From positions 2,728,001 to 2,792,000 of the forward strand of contig NZ_CP083582.1 in assembly GCF_020091585.1 (NCBI RefSeq): DNA of 64,000 nucleotides, in the 5' to 3' direction. The notes under the pieces are model-generated. The model was not told the origin of the DNA. It did no database searches and was given only the letters and a program-made list of their open reading frames with translations. Made by a program: the position numbers and the translations under genes. Shown here piece after piece: positions 10,001 through 18,122 of the stretch (positions are counted from its first letter, which is position 1; each line of letters starts with the position of its first letter). Origin of the DNA: Kovacikia minuta CCNUW1. GTDB lineage: Bacteria > Cyanobacteriota > Cyanobacteriia > Leptolyngbyales > Leptolyngbyaceae.

Positions 10001-10962
10001 AATGTGCGATCGCCATTCGCCAAGCCCGTCTGTATGAAACCGCCCAAACCCAGGTCATCGAACTAGGGCGCTTGAACCAACTGAAAGACGATTTTCTGAG
10101 CACCGTTTCCCACGAACTCCGCACTCCCATATCTAGCATCAAAATGGCAACCCAAATGCTAGAAATCATCCTGTTTAACAGTTCCCAGGACAACCGCCAG
10201 GATGAACTAAATTCTGCCTCACTGACACTAGATTCCGCATCTCTGCAACGATTACGCCGCTATTTCCAAATCTTGCGGGATGAATCTGAGCGTGAAATTG
10301 ACTTGATCAATAACCTGCTAGACCTGACCCGTCTGGATGACGAAACCGATCCACTACTTACCAACACCATCCACCTGGAGATTTGGTTACCTCATGTGGC
10401 AGAACCTTTCGTAGAGCGCATTACAAACCATGAGCAACAACTCCAATTTGACCTTGCCCCCAACCTTCCTGCCCTCAACACTGACCTGACTTGCCTTCAG
10501 CGCATCCTTTCCGAACTCTTAACCAACGCCTGTAAATATACGCCAGCGGGAGAAACGATCCGGGTGTCAGCACGGCTTGTGAAAAATGCTGGGGGAGAAG
10601 GAGAAGACACGGAGACCGGGGGACACGGAGACGCGGAGACTTTAATTCAACATTCAAAATTTGGCTCGGCTGACTCACCGGAAGCCAACATTCAAAATTC
10701 TCCCCACCCCTCACTACTCATCTGTGTCAGCAATACTGGAGTTGAAATCCCTTCCCATGAGCTTTCCCAGATTTTTGATAAGTTCTACCGAATTCCCAAC
10801 AATGATCCCTGGAAATATGGTGGTACAGGGTTAGGATTAGCACTGGTACAAAAATTAGTGAATCGCTTAGGCGCGACGATTTGGGTAGAAAGCACCGGAG
10901 GACAAACAACCTTCACCCTCCAATTTTCGATCGCCAATCAGAACCTGGGGACTAGGGAGTAG
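7087..10962 (+). CDS. Multi-sensor histidine kinase (3 PAS, 3 GAF, HisKA, HATPase)
   Basis: A soluble sensor kinase of about 1,291 residues. Three PAS domains follow one another (about 55-170, 175-300, 310-430; each ends in a PAC-like IVTVMGIDITDRK or similar). Three GAF domains follow (about 440-625, 665-820, 855-1010). The catalytic core has the H-box FLSTVSHELRTPISSIK, the N-box LLTNACKYTPAG and the G-box GGTGLGLALVQ. No membrane segment is seen. An unusual 40-residue hydrophilic insert (GEGEDTETGGHGD region, near 10590-10700) between the N and G boxes is encoded by repeat-like GGAGACACGGAGAC DNA, probably an in-frame intergenic repeat. ATG 7087 is preferred over TTG 7081 because GGAGAG is well spaced from it. 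No response regulator is adjacent. Confidence 0.9.
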   Translation: MNSGKSTAGSGFGDVPNQPSPIESSQSQVNTTNSPLGSADRPSQAFFEAAIDAICHVNASIASFRVFPNREWHHDYRSTGTQAVFGFTAEEFITDKSLWLTRVHPVDQEAVLTCFEQALTDGVTTVEYRYYHRDGSLRWISDTFTSRWVEPDNCWIVTVMGIDITDRKQTEIALQESKERYTFAVQAGQVGVWEWDVQTNGVHIDPQLKTMLGFAENEISDEIDVWRRLIHPDDLERVTGAMADYLAGQSSEYALEHRMLHRDGSIRWFLTQGVAFRTADGQPYRIVGTRTDITERKRLTLALQASEAKLNNILDNAIAAIASFRVFADRSWEHDYFSPGFEPIFGYTPQELMADKFLWTSRVLPEDWDTNIMPLFEDFFAERPVKAEYRFFRQDGAVRWISSYFTSLRDAASDCWIVTVVSTDISDRKQAEEALKRQAVWEQVLRTISQRIRQSLDLEQILSTAVTEIHRLLQADRVLILRLYPSGVGQVIKEAVVPEYPVTDEMRRVDEFSSECYEQYRQGQPYIVPNGAIDTRAACVADFMPEVGVRSKMVAPITHHPENAAIEVWGLLIVHACSYQRRWQGMEAEFLQQVSNQLAIAIQQADFYQQLQTELAEHKQTESAMQQAMEREQQIRERERFIATIAQNIRQSLNFNNILNTTVAEVRQFLEVDRVLIYCFNPDWSGQIVAESVQQDSYSIIRESIDDPCFQEAVHHPYQQGRIHAVNDVLTADLHPCYVQFLTRLQVRAVLVVPILVQQDLWGLLIAHQCTEPREWQQVSWYLLRQLSTQLAIGIHQSELYSQVQQLNANLENQVQERTVELQRSLEFEALLKRITDHVRDSLDEGQILQTVVRELACGLSLKGCDVALNDIKRQVSVIRYEHISEDIPSAQGREVPIDHADGVLNQLLQGKTFQFCRIVPDPTRPFERQFTVLGCPIIDSQTVLGDLWLFRHCEATFSEPEIRLVQQVANQCAIAIRQARLYETAQTQVIELGRLNQLKDDFLSTVSHELRTPISSIKMATQMLEIILFNSSQDNRQDELNSASLTLDSASLQRLRRYFQILRDESEREIDLINNLLDLTRLDDETDPLLTNTIHLEIWLPHVAEPFVERITNHEQQLQFDLAPNLPALNTDLTCLQRILSELLTNACKYTPAGETIRVSARLVKNAGGEGEDTETGGHGDAETLIQHSKFGSADSPEANIQNSPHPSLLICVSNTGVEIPSHELSQIFDKFYRIPNNDPWKYGGTGLGLALVQKLVNRLGATIWVESTGGQTTFTLQFSIANQNLGTRE

Positions 10963-11040
10963 GGGAAGAGTTCTTACAGGTTTTTTGCTCCCTGACACCT
11001 GACACCTACCCCCTACCCCCTACGATAAAATCTAAAATCT
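10963..11040. repeat. Short heptamer-like repeat (ACACCTG / TACCCCC)
   Basis: The spacer holds CCTGACACCTGACACCTACC and CCCCTACCCCCTAC units, the same kind of short repeat seen at 15410-15441 and 12380-12410. No gene is seen. Confidence 0.6.
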
Positions 11041-11058
11041 GAAAACTCATTACGATTC

Positions 11059-12067
11059 ATGGGAACCATATTAGTCACAGGCGCAGCAGGGTTTATCGGA
11101 TTTCATTTGTGTCAGCGACTTTTGGAGCAAGGTGAAACCGTTGTCGGTATTGATAATTTGAGTGATTACTATGATGTCCAATCTCAAACAAGCCCGGCTA
11201 AAACTGCTGCTGGAGCGATCGCAGTTTCAGTTTCACCTGGTAGATATTAGCGATCGCCTGGCGCTAGTTGATTTGTTTCAGCACCATCATCCCGAACGGG
11301 TGGTTCATCTGGCGGCTCAGCCCGGAGTGCGCTATTCGCTGATCAATCCCCATGCCTACACAAACAGTAATCTAACCGGATTTCTCAATATTCTGGAAGG
11401 TTGCCGTCACGAACAGGTAAACCATCTCGTCTATGCATCTTCCAGTTCTGTTTATGGTGCCAACACCCGCATCCCATTTTCCGTCCGTGACAACGTAGAC
11501 CATCCCATCAGCCTGTACGCTGCCACCAAAAAAGCGAACGAGTTAATGGCTCATTCCTACAGCCATCTGTATAACCTGCCCACGACTGGATTACGCTTTT
11601 TCACGGTCTACGGTCCCTGGGGACGCCCCGACATGGCGCTGTTTCTGTTTACTAAAGCAATTTTGGAAGGGCGGGCGATCGATATCTTTAACTACGGCAA
11701 AATGAAGCGCGATTTCACCTACGTTGACGATATCGTGACGGGTGTCTGCCAGGTTTTAGACAAAATTCCCGCTCCCAATCCAAACCATTCGGGTCATTAC
11801 TCCGACCCTGGTAGCAGCACTGCTCCCTATCGAATTTACAACATTGGCAATAATCAACCCGTTGAGCTGTTGCACTTTATCAACGTGTTGGAACAAAGCC
11901 TGGGGATAGAAGCAAAAAAGAACCTCCTCCCCCTGCAAGCGGGCGACTTGCCCATTACCTACGCCGACATTGATGACCTGGAAACCGAAGTTGGCTTCAA
12001 ACCAGAGACCCCGATCGAGGTTGGAATTCCACGTTTTGTGTCCTGGTATCGCAGCTATTTCTGTTAA
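11059..12067 (+). pseudogene. NAD-dependent sugar epimerase (UDP-glucuronate 4-epimerase type), frameshifted
   Basis: The first frame gives [40 protein letters not shown], an extended-SDR N-terminus with the TGxxGxxG NAD motif. It then loses homology near 11176. The rest of the enzyme ([10 protein letters not shown] onwards, catalytic YAATK near 11517, FFTVYGPWGRPDMAL) continues in the next frame to 12067. Joined, the product is about 336 residues, the normal length for the nucleotide-sugar epimerases that make polysaccharide precursors. A single-base deletion or a sequencing error near 11175-11185 explains it. The rest of the gene is undamaged, so the change is recent or artefactual. Confidence 0.85.
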
Positions 12068-12653
12068 GCTGGATACCGTTTGTCAAATTCTCCTGACGTA
12101 ATTAAGCAGGAGTCCAAGGGATAAAAGCCGTGAAATTGCCGTTCTGGTGGAGCTTACAAAAAATACATCCGCCACATCACCTGAACAGGTGAGACACATG
12201 TAGGAGGTTCAAACGCTCAATGTTCATCATTCTTAGGATAGATTGAATCGGACAGCCCAATTCAGACCGTTATCGGTTTATTCTTCAAGGACCAGTCGTA
12301 GTTACTGTAAATCATCGGCATCGTCATAAAGGTAGGACATCGAATATTGCCAAAATCTCTGGTCGCTGGCTATTTCTTCCCTACCCCCTGTCACCTACCT
12401 CCTGTCACCTGCTATAGCTATTCGTAAGCATCAGTCCTGATATTAGACGTCTATCTTTAACCGAAACCGCTTGAACTGAACTTTTTGGCGGATGGCTGAT
12501 TACAGCGGTACTAAGCGTAAAGAACACGCTGACTGTAAGGGCAAAAGAGATTTGTCTTTCCCCTAAAGTGCCACCCGATCAAGAACTTTTCTGAATCTAC
12601 GATCGCAATGTTTTGAGAATCCCAATCGCTTTACACCCAGGAGGAGATAAAGT
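12068..12653. other. 586-bp intergenic region upstream of cphA
   Basis: No supported ORF is present. There is a short palindrome CACCTGAACAGGTG at 12178-12191, a CCTGTCACCTACCTCCTGTC repeat near 12387 and a good ribosome-binding site CCAGGAGGAG before ATG 12654. The region is long enough for promoter control of cyanophycin synthesis, but I see no recognisable operator. Confidence 0.5.
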
Positions 12654-15288
12654 ATGAAAATCCTGAAACTTCAGACGCTTAGAGGTCCCAATTACTGGAG
12701 CATTCGCCGCCCAAATTTAATTGAAATGCGGCTGGATCTGGAGCAGATGGATGAGGTTTTTTCCAATCAAATTGATGATTTTTACGAAGGCTTAGTAGAA
12801 GCACTCCCAAGTTTAGTTGAACATTGCTGCTCTCCTGGCTACCGGGGCGGATTTTTGGAGCGGGTTAGGCAGGGAACCTTGATGGGGCATGTGATTGAAC
12901 ACGTTGCCCTGGAACTGCAAACCCTGGTTGGGATGCCGGTCAATTTTGGGCGTGACCCGTGCTGCCTCTGCACCTGGGGTATACCGTGTGGTGTTTGAAT
13001 ATCGTTACGAGCAGGCAGGCCGCTATGCTGCCAGGGCGGCGGTGCGGCTGGTTGAAAGTTTGATTGATCGCGGCTACTACCCTGCAAAGGAGTTGGAAGT
13101 TGACCTGGACGACCTGCGCGAACTGAAGGCAGAGGCTTCTTTAGGGGTGACGACGGAAGCCATCCTGGAGGCAGCGATCGCCCGCAACATTCCCTGGGTG
13201 GAATTGCCCGCCCGTCGTGTTGTTCAATTAGGAACGGGGATTTACCAGACTCGAATTCAGGCTGCCCAAACCAACAATACGGGCATTCTAGGGATTGAAA
13301 TGGCAGGCGATAAGGAAGCGACGATTACCCTGCTGCGCGCTGCAAATATCCCGGTTCCCAGGGGAGAAGTGATTTACCACCGGGACGATTTGAGGCAGGC
13401 GATCGACGCGATCGGGGGTTATCCGATTGTGCTGAAACCCCTGGATGGTAACCACGGACGCGGCATTACCCTCAATATAACCAATCTCTACGATGCTGAA
13501 GATGCCTACCGTGGAGCAGAACGGGCATCCAAATCGGGCGCAGTGATGGTCGAACGCTTCTACCAGGGACGGGACTTCCGGGTGCTGGTTGTCAATGGTA
13601 AGGTGGTGGCGGTTGCAGAACGGACGCCTGCCCATGTGGTTGGAGATGGGCAATCCACCATTGCCGAACTGGTTGAAGAAACCAACGCAGATCCTCGACG
13701 CGGCAACGGTCACGAAAATGTCCTTACGAGAATTACGATCGATGCCCACAGCAAACAACTTTTGGAACAACAGGGTTATACCCTGGGCAGCATTCCTGCG
13801 AAGGGTGAAGTCTGCTATCTAAAGGCAACGGCAAACCTCAGCACAGGCGGCATTGCCATCGATCGCACCGACGACATTCATCCCGAAAATATCTGGTTGG
13901 CACAACGTGCCGCCAAAATTATTGGTCTGGATATTGCCGGAATTGACATTACCTCGCCTGCGATCGATCGTCCCCTGCGCGAGGTAGACGGTGTGATTGT
14001 GGAAGTCAATGCGGCTCCCGGTCTGCGCATGCACCTGGAACCCAGCGAAGGCAAACCCCGCAATGTTGCCGCTCCCATTGTAGAAATGCTTTATCCGCCC
14101 GGACGCCCGACTCGCGTACCGATCGTTGCCATCACGGGTACCAACGGCAAAACCACCACTACCCGTCTGATTGCCCACCTGTTCCGCCAAACCGGGCAGA
14201 CCGTTGGTTATACCACCACAGACGGTACCTACATTGGTGACTTCCTTGCCGAAGCGGGCGACAACACCGGACCCCAAAGCGCCCAACTTATTCTGCAAGA
14301 TCCCACGGTTGAAGTTGCGGTACTGGAAACCGCCAGGGGGGGCATTCTGCGGTCTGGACTTGCCTTTAACCAATGTGATGTGGGGGTTGTGTTGAACCTC
14401 TCGGAAGATCATCTGGGACTGGGTGACATCAACACCCTGGAAGACATGGCAAAGGTCAAGGGTGTGGTTGCCGAAGCCACCAGTCCTACAGGTTATGTGG
14501 TGCTGAATGCGGATGACCCCCTGGTTTATGGCATGGCAAACCGGGTGAAGGCAAAAGTTGCTTACTTTTCCATGAATCCCTGGAATCCTATCATCTGGGA
14601 ACATGTCCGCGATGGGGGTCTGGCAGCTATTTATGAAGAGGGTACCCTTTCAATCCTGACCGGACTGGAAGTGATTCGGGTGGAACAGGCAGCCAATATT
14701 CCCATGACCCTGAATGGGATGGCTCCGTTTATGATCGCCAATGCGCTGGCTGCTGCCCTGGCAGCTTACGTACAGGGAGTGCATGTCGAAGACATTAGCA
14801 CGGCACTGCGAACCTTTGAGGCATCCGTTGACCAGACTCCGGGACGGATGAACCTGATTCCTGTGAATGATTTTCATGTTCTGCTGGACTATGCCCACAA
14901 CCCAGCCAGCTATGAAGCAATGGGTTCCTTTGTTCGCAACTGGACAGCCGGAGAACGAATTGGGGTAATTGGCGCACCTGGCGATCGCCGCGATCAGGAC
15001 TTCCGCAAGCTGGGTCAACTCGCTGCCCAATTCTTCGATCGGGTCATTCTCAAAGAAGACGATGATACCCGTGGCAGAAACCGGGGTGACGTTGCTGACC
15101 TGATTCGGGCAGGCATCCGGCAAGAGAACCCGGAGTTTCACTACGAAACCATCCTGAATGAAGTCGAGGCGATCGAAACCGCCCTCGTTAAAGCTAGTGC
15201 AGGTAGTTTGGTGGTCGTTCTGCCAGAAAGCGTTAATCGCGCCCTCAGTCTGATCCAACAACCCAGAATGGCAGTCGCTAAAGTTTAG
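12654..15288 (+). pseudogene. cphA: Cyanophycin synthetase, frameshifted near 12955
   Basis: CphA polymerises arginine and aspartate into the storage polymer cyanophycin. The first frame (MKILKLQTLRGPNYWSIRRP to GMPVNFGR) is the conserved N-terminal domain. At about 12950-12960 the reading frame shifts and continues as APGVYRVVFEYRYEQ. An ATP-grasp domain (NHGRGITLN, VMVERFYQGRDFRVLVVNG) and a Mur-ligase-like domain with ITGTNGKTTTTRLI follow. The joined length is about 878 residues, as expected for CphA. Within GRTR-type sequence one base appears extra. Both domains are otherwise intact, so a sequencing error is as likely as true inactivation. No cphB is adjacent. Confidence 0.93.
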
Positions 15289-15409
15289 GCGATTCGGTAA
15301 CGGGTAATGGGTAACGGGCAAAATTTTCATTGTCCACTACCCGTTATCCGTGTAGTCATAGCCATAAAAGTTAGGCATTCTGCGGTGCTGAAACCTTTGT
15401 CAGTAGTTC

Positions 15410-15441
15410 TGACTCCCTGACACCTGACACCTGACACCTGC
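15410..15441. repeat. TGACACC heptamer repeat
   Basis: Three to four consecutive TGACACC units lie just before the MmcQ/YjbR gene. They are of the same class as the CTACCAC heptamers at the left edge. Confidence 0.7.
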
Positions 15442-15446
15442 TAAAA

Positions 15447-15821
15447 ATGAGCCTCGACCAGCCCACACTGATTGAATTCTGCCGCACCCTGCCCCATGCT
15501 ACTGAAGATGTAAAGTGGGAACACCATTTGGTGTTTTCGATTGGCGGGAAAATGTTCGCCATTTTCGATCCAGAGCAAGATTTGCACCTGTCGCTTAAGT
15601 CAACCCAGGAAGGGTTTATGGCACTCACCCCTGAGGCGGGTGTCATTCCCGCTCCCTATCTGGCTCGTTACTATTGGATCTGCATCACAGAACGGAATGC
15701 GCTTCCAATGGAAATGGCAATTGAATTAATCCAGGAATCTTACCAATTAGTCCGTGATAAACTCCCTGCTAAGGTCAGAAAATCCTTCCGCACTTGCCTC
15801 CCAGAAAACGCTAGTCTTTAG
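15447..15821 (+). CDS. MmcQ/YjbR family protein
   Basis: A 124-residue protein with the YjbR/MmcQ pattern: an N-terminal helix LIEFCRTLPHATEDVKWEHH, the strand pair VFSIGGKMFAIFD, then LSLKST, PAPYLARYYWICI and a C-terminal helix IQESYQLVRDKLPAK. The family adopts a CyaY-like double-wing fold and may bind DNA; its cellular role is unknown. It starts after a heptamer repeat with no clear ribosome-binding site. Its end overlaps the beginning of a broken dehydrogenase fragment. Confidence 0.85.
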   Translation: MSLDQPTLIEFCRTLPHATEDVKWEHHLVFSIGGKMFAIFDPEQDLHLSLKSTQEGFMALTPEAGVIPAPYLARYYWICITERNALPMEMAIELIQESYQLVRDKLPAKVRKSFRTCLPENASL

Positions 15822-16023
15822 GGTGATGCCCGGAACGGTAGACACGAAGATGAGCAAGGATTTCCCACCTCCTAAAGTTGCACCTGAAGAGGTTGCACGG
15901 GCAGCACTTCAGGCAGTTATTGATGAGGTTGAGGATGTCTATCTGGGAGAACAAGCACAGGAGATGCAAACTCAATTACTTAAGATCCGAAAGCCGTTGA
16001 AAAATGGATGGGAGGAGTTTTAG
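15822..16023 (+). pseudogene. C-terminal fragment of a short-chain dehydrogenase (SDR)
   Basis: The open frame reads VMPGTVDTKMSKDFPPPKVAPEEVARAALQAVIDEVEDVYLGEQAQEM and so on. PGxVDTxM followed by a VAPEEVA helix is the typical SDR segment after the active site. The Rossmann motif and the Tyr-x-x-x-Lys site are absent, so only the last 65-70 residues of an SDR survive, abutting the MmcQ/YjbR gene. It is a deletion remnant. Confidence 0.7.
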
Positions 16024-16291
16024 GTTGAGTTGCTGACATGTGTGAAATAAATTGGCAGGTCGCTGAGGTAAGGCATAGAGTTTAGCAAAAATGGAAGCCG
16101 GGCTACGGGTGTAGAAGATTCCGCTCTCCTATTGTCGTACTCCAACACCTGACCTCGATCGAAAAGGAGATACAGCGGTTTTCAGATGAATAAGCCACAA
16201 TGGGTGAACCAGCCAAGGGCATCATCAGCGGAAATATTACACAGAGCATTGAATAGTTAACATGGTGATGTAGGAATTTCAATCAGAAGCC
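16024..16291. other. Intergenic region before IS630 remnant
   Basis: No gene is supported. The stretch is the flank of the degenerate transposase that starts at 16292. Confidence 0.4.
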
Positions 16292-17060
16292 ATGCACTTG
16301 AAGGATGCTCGCCATTTACCTCCCGAAGCTCAAGAAGCTCTGCGATACCGAGTGGTTCATGCGATCCAAAAGGGCATGAGCAAGTCAGAAGCCGCGCGAG
16401 TCTTCAAGGTTTCGAGAACCGCCATCCATCACTGGACGAAAGCAGTCGCAACCCAAGTGCTCGTGCCTTAAAGGCGAAAAAGCGAGGGCGACGTCACTCG
16501 TGCCGTATGGACGGTCGGACGCTATCTCAAGCGGTGGGGAATGACGCCCCAAAAGCCCTTGCGACGCGCGGATGAGCAAGACCCGAAAGCAACCTGTTCA
16601 CGCAAAACTTCAATAGCGATGTGATGCTAGAGCATCGGTACAGTATTTCGAGAAACCGGGTTTCTGATGAGGATATTCAACGACACTTGAGCATCTCACA
16701 GAAGAAACCCGGTTTCTGTACCGACGTTCTAGACTTTCTGCGTCGCTTGATTCGCCAGATTCCCCGAAAGGTGTTTTTGATTGTGGACAGGCATCCGGTG
16801 CATCTTTCAGCCAAGTCAATCGCTGGTTAGAGCACCATGCTGACCAGATTCGCCTGTTTTTGTTGCCGTCTTATAGCCCAGAACTCAATCCTGATGAGTT
16901 GCTCAATCATGATGTGAAAGCGAATGCGGTGGGGCGGAAACGAGCCAAAACCAAGGTTGAAATGATTGAGAACGTGCGTCGTCATTTACGGCGTCGGCAA
17001 CGTCAACCAGCAATTATCAAACGCTTTTTTCATGAAATGCACGTCGCTTACGCAGCCTAG
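16292..17060 (+). mobile_element. Degenerate IS630-family element with an internal palindromic insert
   Basis: Pieces of one IS630/Tc1-type transposase lie in different frames. The helix-turn-helix N-terminus is MHLKDARHLPPEAQEAL to AARVFKVSRTAIHHWTKA, stopping at 16470. A central segment follows. The DDE part has IVDRHPVHLS and LPSYSPELNPDELLNHDVKANAVG and ends at 17060 with FFHEMHVAYAA. Several frameshifts and a palindromic insertion (16637-16722) make it inactive. The SPELNP motif is diagnostic of IS630 proteins. Confidence 0.85.
16637..16722. repeat. Palindromic element (MITE-like) inside the IS630 remnant
   Basis: The ends are GGTACAG and CTGTACC, with long inner arms AGAAACCGGGTTTCT and AGAAACCCGGTTTCT. 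It sits inside transposase codons and is bounded by unrelated sequence. Its form is that of a small non-autonomous hairpin element. Confidence 0.7.
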
Positions 17061-17371
17061 AAAAGCGTTCACTATTTCGTGCTCTGGTTAGTAAGAGTTC
17101 TATAGCTTCAGAAAAGTTGTCGCTTTCTGCCCTCATAGAAGCACTTCTAAGCAAAGAATATGATTCGTAAAGGACAGGATCAGGGGGTTGAGAGAGACGA
17201 TGTGCGAGCACAAGCAGAATTCGTGTTTCAAATTTCCGGACTTGTTGCTTAATTGAGTTCAGAATAAGTCATACGTTTGTTCTTCACTAGTTTTTGCGAC
17301 AGAGCCTTTAATTGCAGTGTTGGTATGGAAGATTCACTTGATTCCATCTGTAGTCAAAGGCAACTCCATGT
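17061..17371. other. Intergenic region, 311 bp
   Basis: This stretch lies between the IS630 remnant and the response-regulator stop codon. I see no gene, RNA or repeat in it. Confidence 0.4.
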
Positions 17372-18040
17372 TCAAATCTTGAGGCGATAGCCAATGCCCC
17401 TGACTGTTTCAATGCGATTCTCTCCTAGCTTGCGACGCAGATGTCCCACATAGACATTGACGATGTTAGTACCGGGGTCATAGTCATAGCCCCAGATGCG
17501 ATCGAGGAGTTGCTCTCTGGTTAAGACCTGCATTGGATGGCGCAGAAAGACTTCAGCCAGCAGAAATTCGCGGGCAGATAAATCGATCGGGCGATCGCCG
17601 ACCCAAACCTGACGACTGAGCAAATCTAGTGTAATTTTGCCGACTCGTAAGGTGGTTTCCTGGCGGGCACCGGGGACTTGACGATTGCGGAGTTGTACCC
17701 GGATGCGAGCCAAAAGTTCTTCAAACCGAAAGGGCTTAGTCACATAATCATCGGCTCCCGCTTCTAAAGCCGACACCGTATCATCTACGCCATCGCGCGC
17801 GGTTAAAACGATGATGGGCAGTGTTTCTCCCTGTCCTCGCACCGTTGCGATCACCGTTAGCCCATCGCCATCCGGCAACCCCAGATCTAAAATCAACAGG
17901 TCAAAATAATTACTGTCTGCCAAGCGCGAGGCGTCCCGCGCCGTGTCCACCACGGTTGTGGTAAAGCCTTGCGCTTGTAGTCCTGTTTCCAGAAAGGAGG
18001 TAATGCGGGGATTGTCTTCAGTAATTAGAATGCGATTCAT
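17372..18040 (-). CDS. OmpR/PhoB-family response regulator
   Basis: About 222 residues. The receiver domain has the acidic pair in ITEDN, the phospho-acceptor Asp in LLILDLGLPDGDG and the conserved Lys in DDYVTKPFRFEELLARI. A C-terminal winged helix follows (LSAREFLLAEVFLRHPMQVLTREQLLDRIWGYDYDP, VNVYVGHLRRKLG). I choose ATG 18040 (MNRILITEDN) over the ATG 12 bp upstream because the receiver strand starts there. It is the last gene of a minus-strand cluster with an RND pump and, beyond an IS element, a sensor kinase that is its likely partner. Confidence 0.92.
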   Translation of the reverse strand: MNRILITEDNPRITSFLETGLQAQGFTTTVVDTARDASRLADSNYFDLLILDLGLPDGDGLTVIATVRGQGETLPIIVLTARDGVDDTVSALEAGADDYVTKPFRFEELLARIRVQLRNRQVPGARQETTLRVGKITLDLLSRQVWVGDRPIDLSAREFLLAEVFLRHPMQVLTREQLLDRIWGYDYDPGTNIVNVYVGHLRRKLGENRIETVRGIGYRLKI

Positions 18041-18122
18041 GCAGGAATTCATTCAACATGGGTTCCCGTAGGAGCGTTGCATATCCTGAGGAATCAATCA
18101 AGGTGCGATTGGGTGAGAAGAC

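Noticed and set aside
13288-15330. Long minus-strand frames opposite cphA
   Set aside because: They are shadow frames of a G+C-rich gene whose plus-strand product is unmistakably cyanophycin synthetase.
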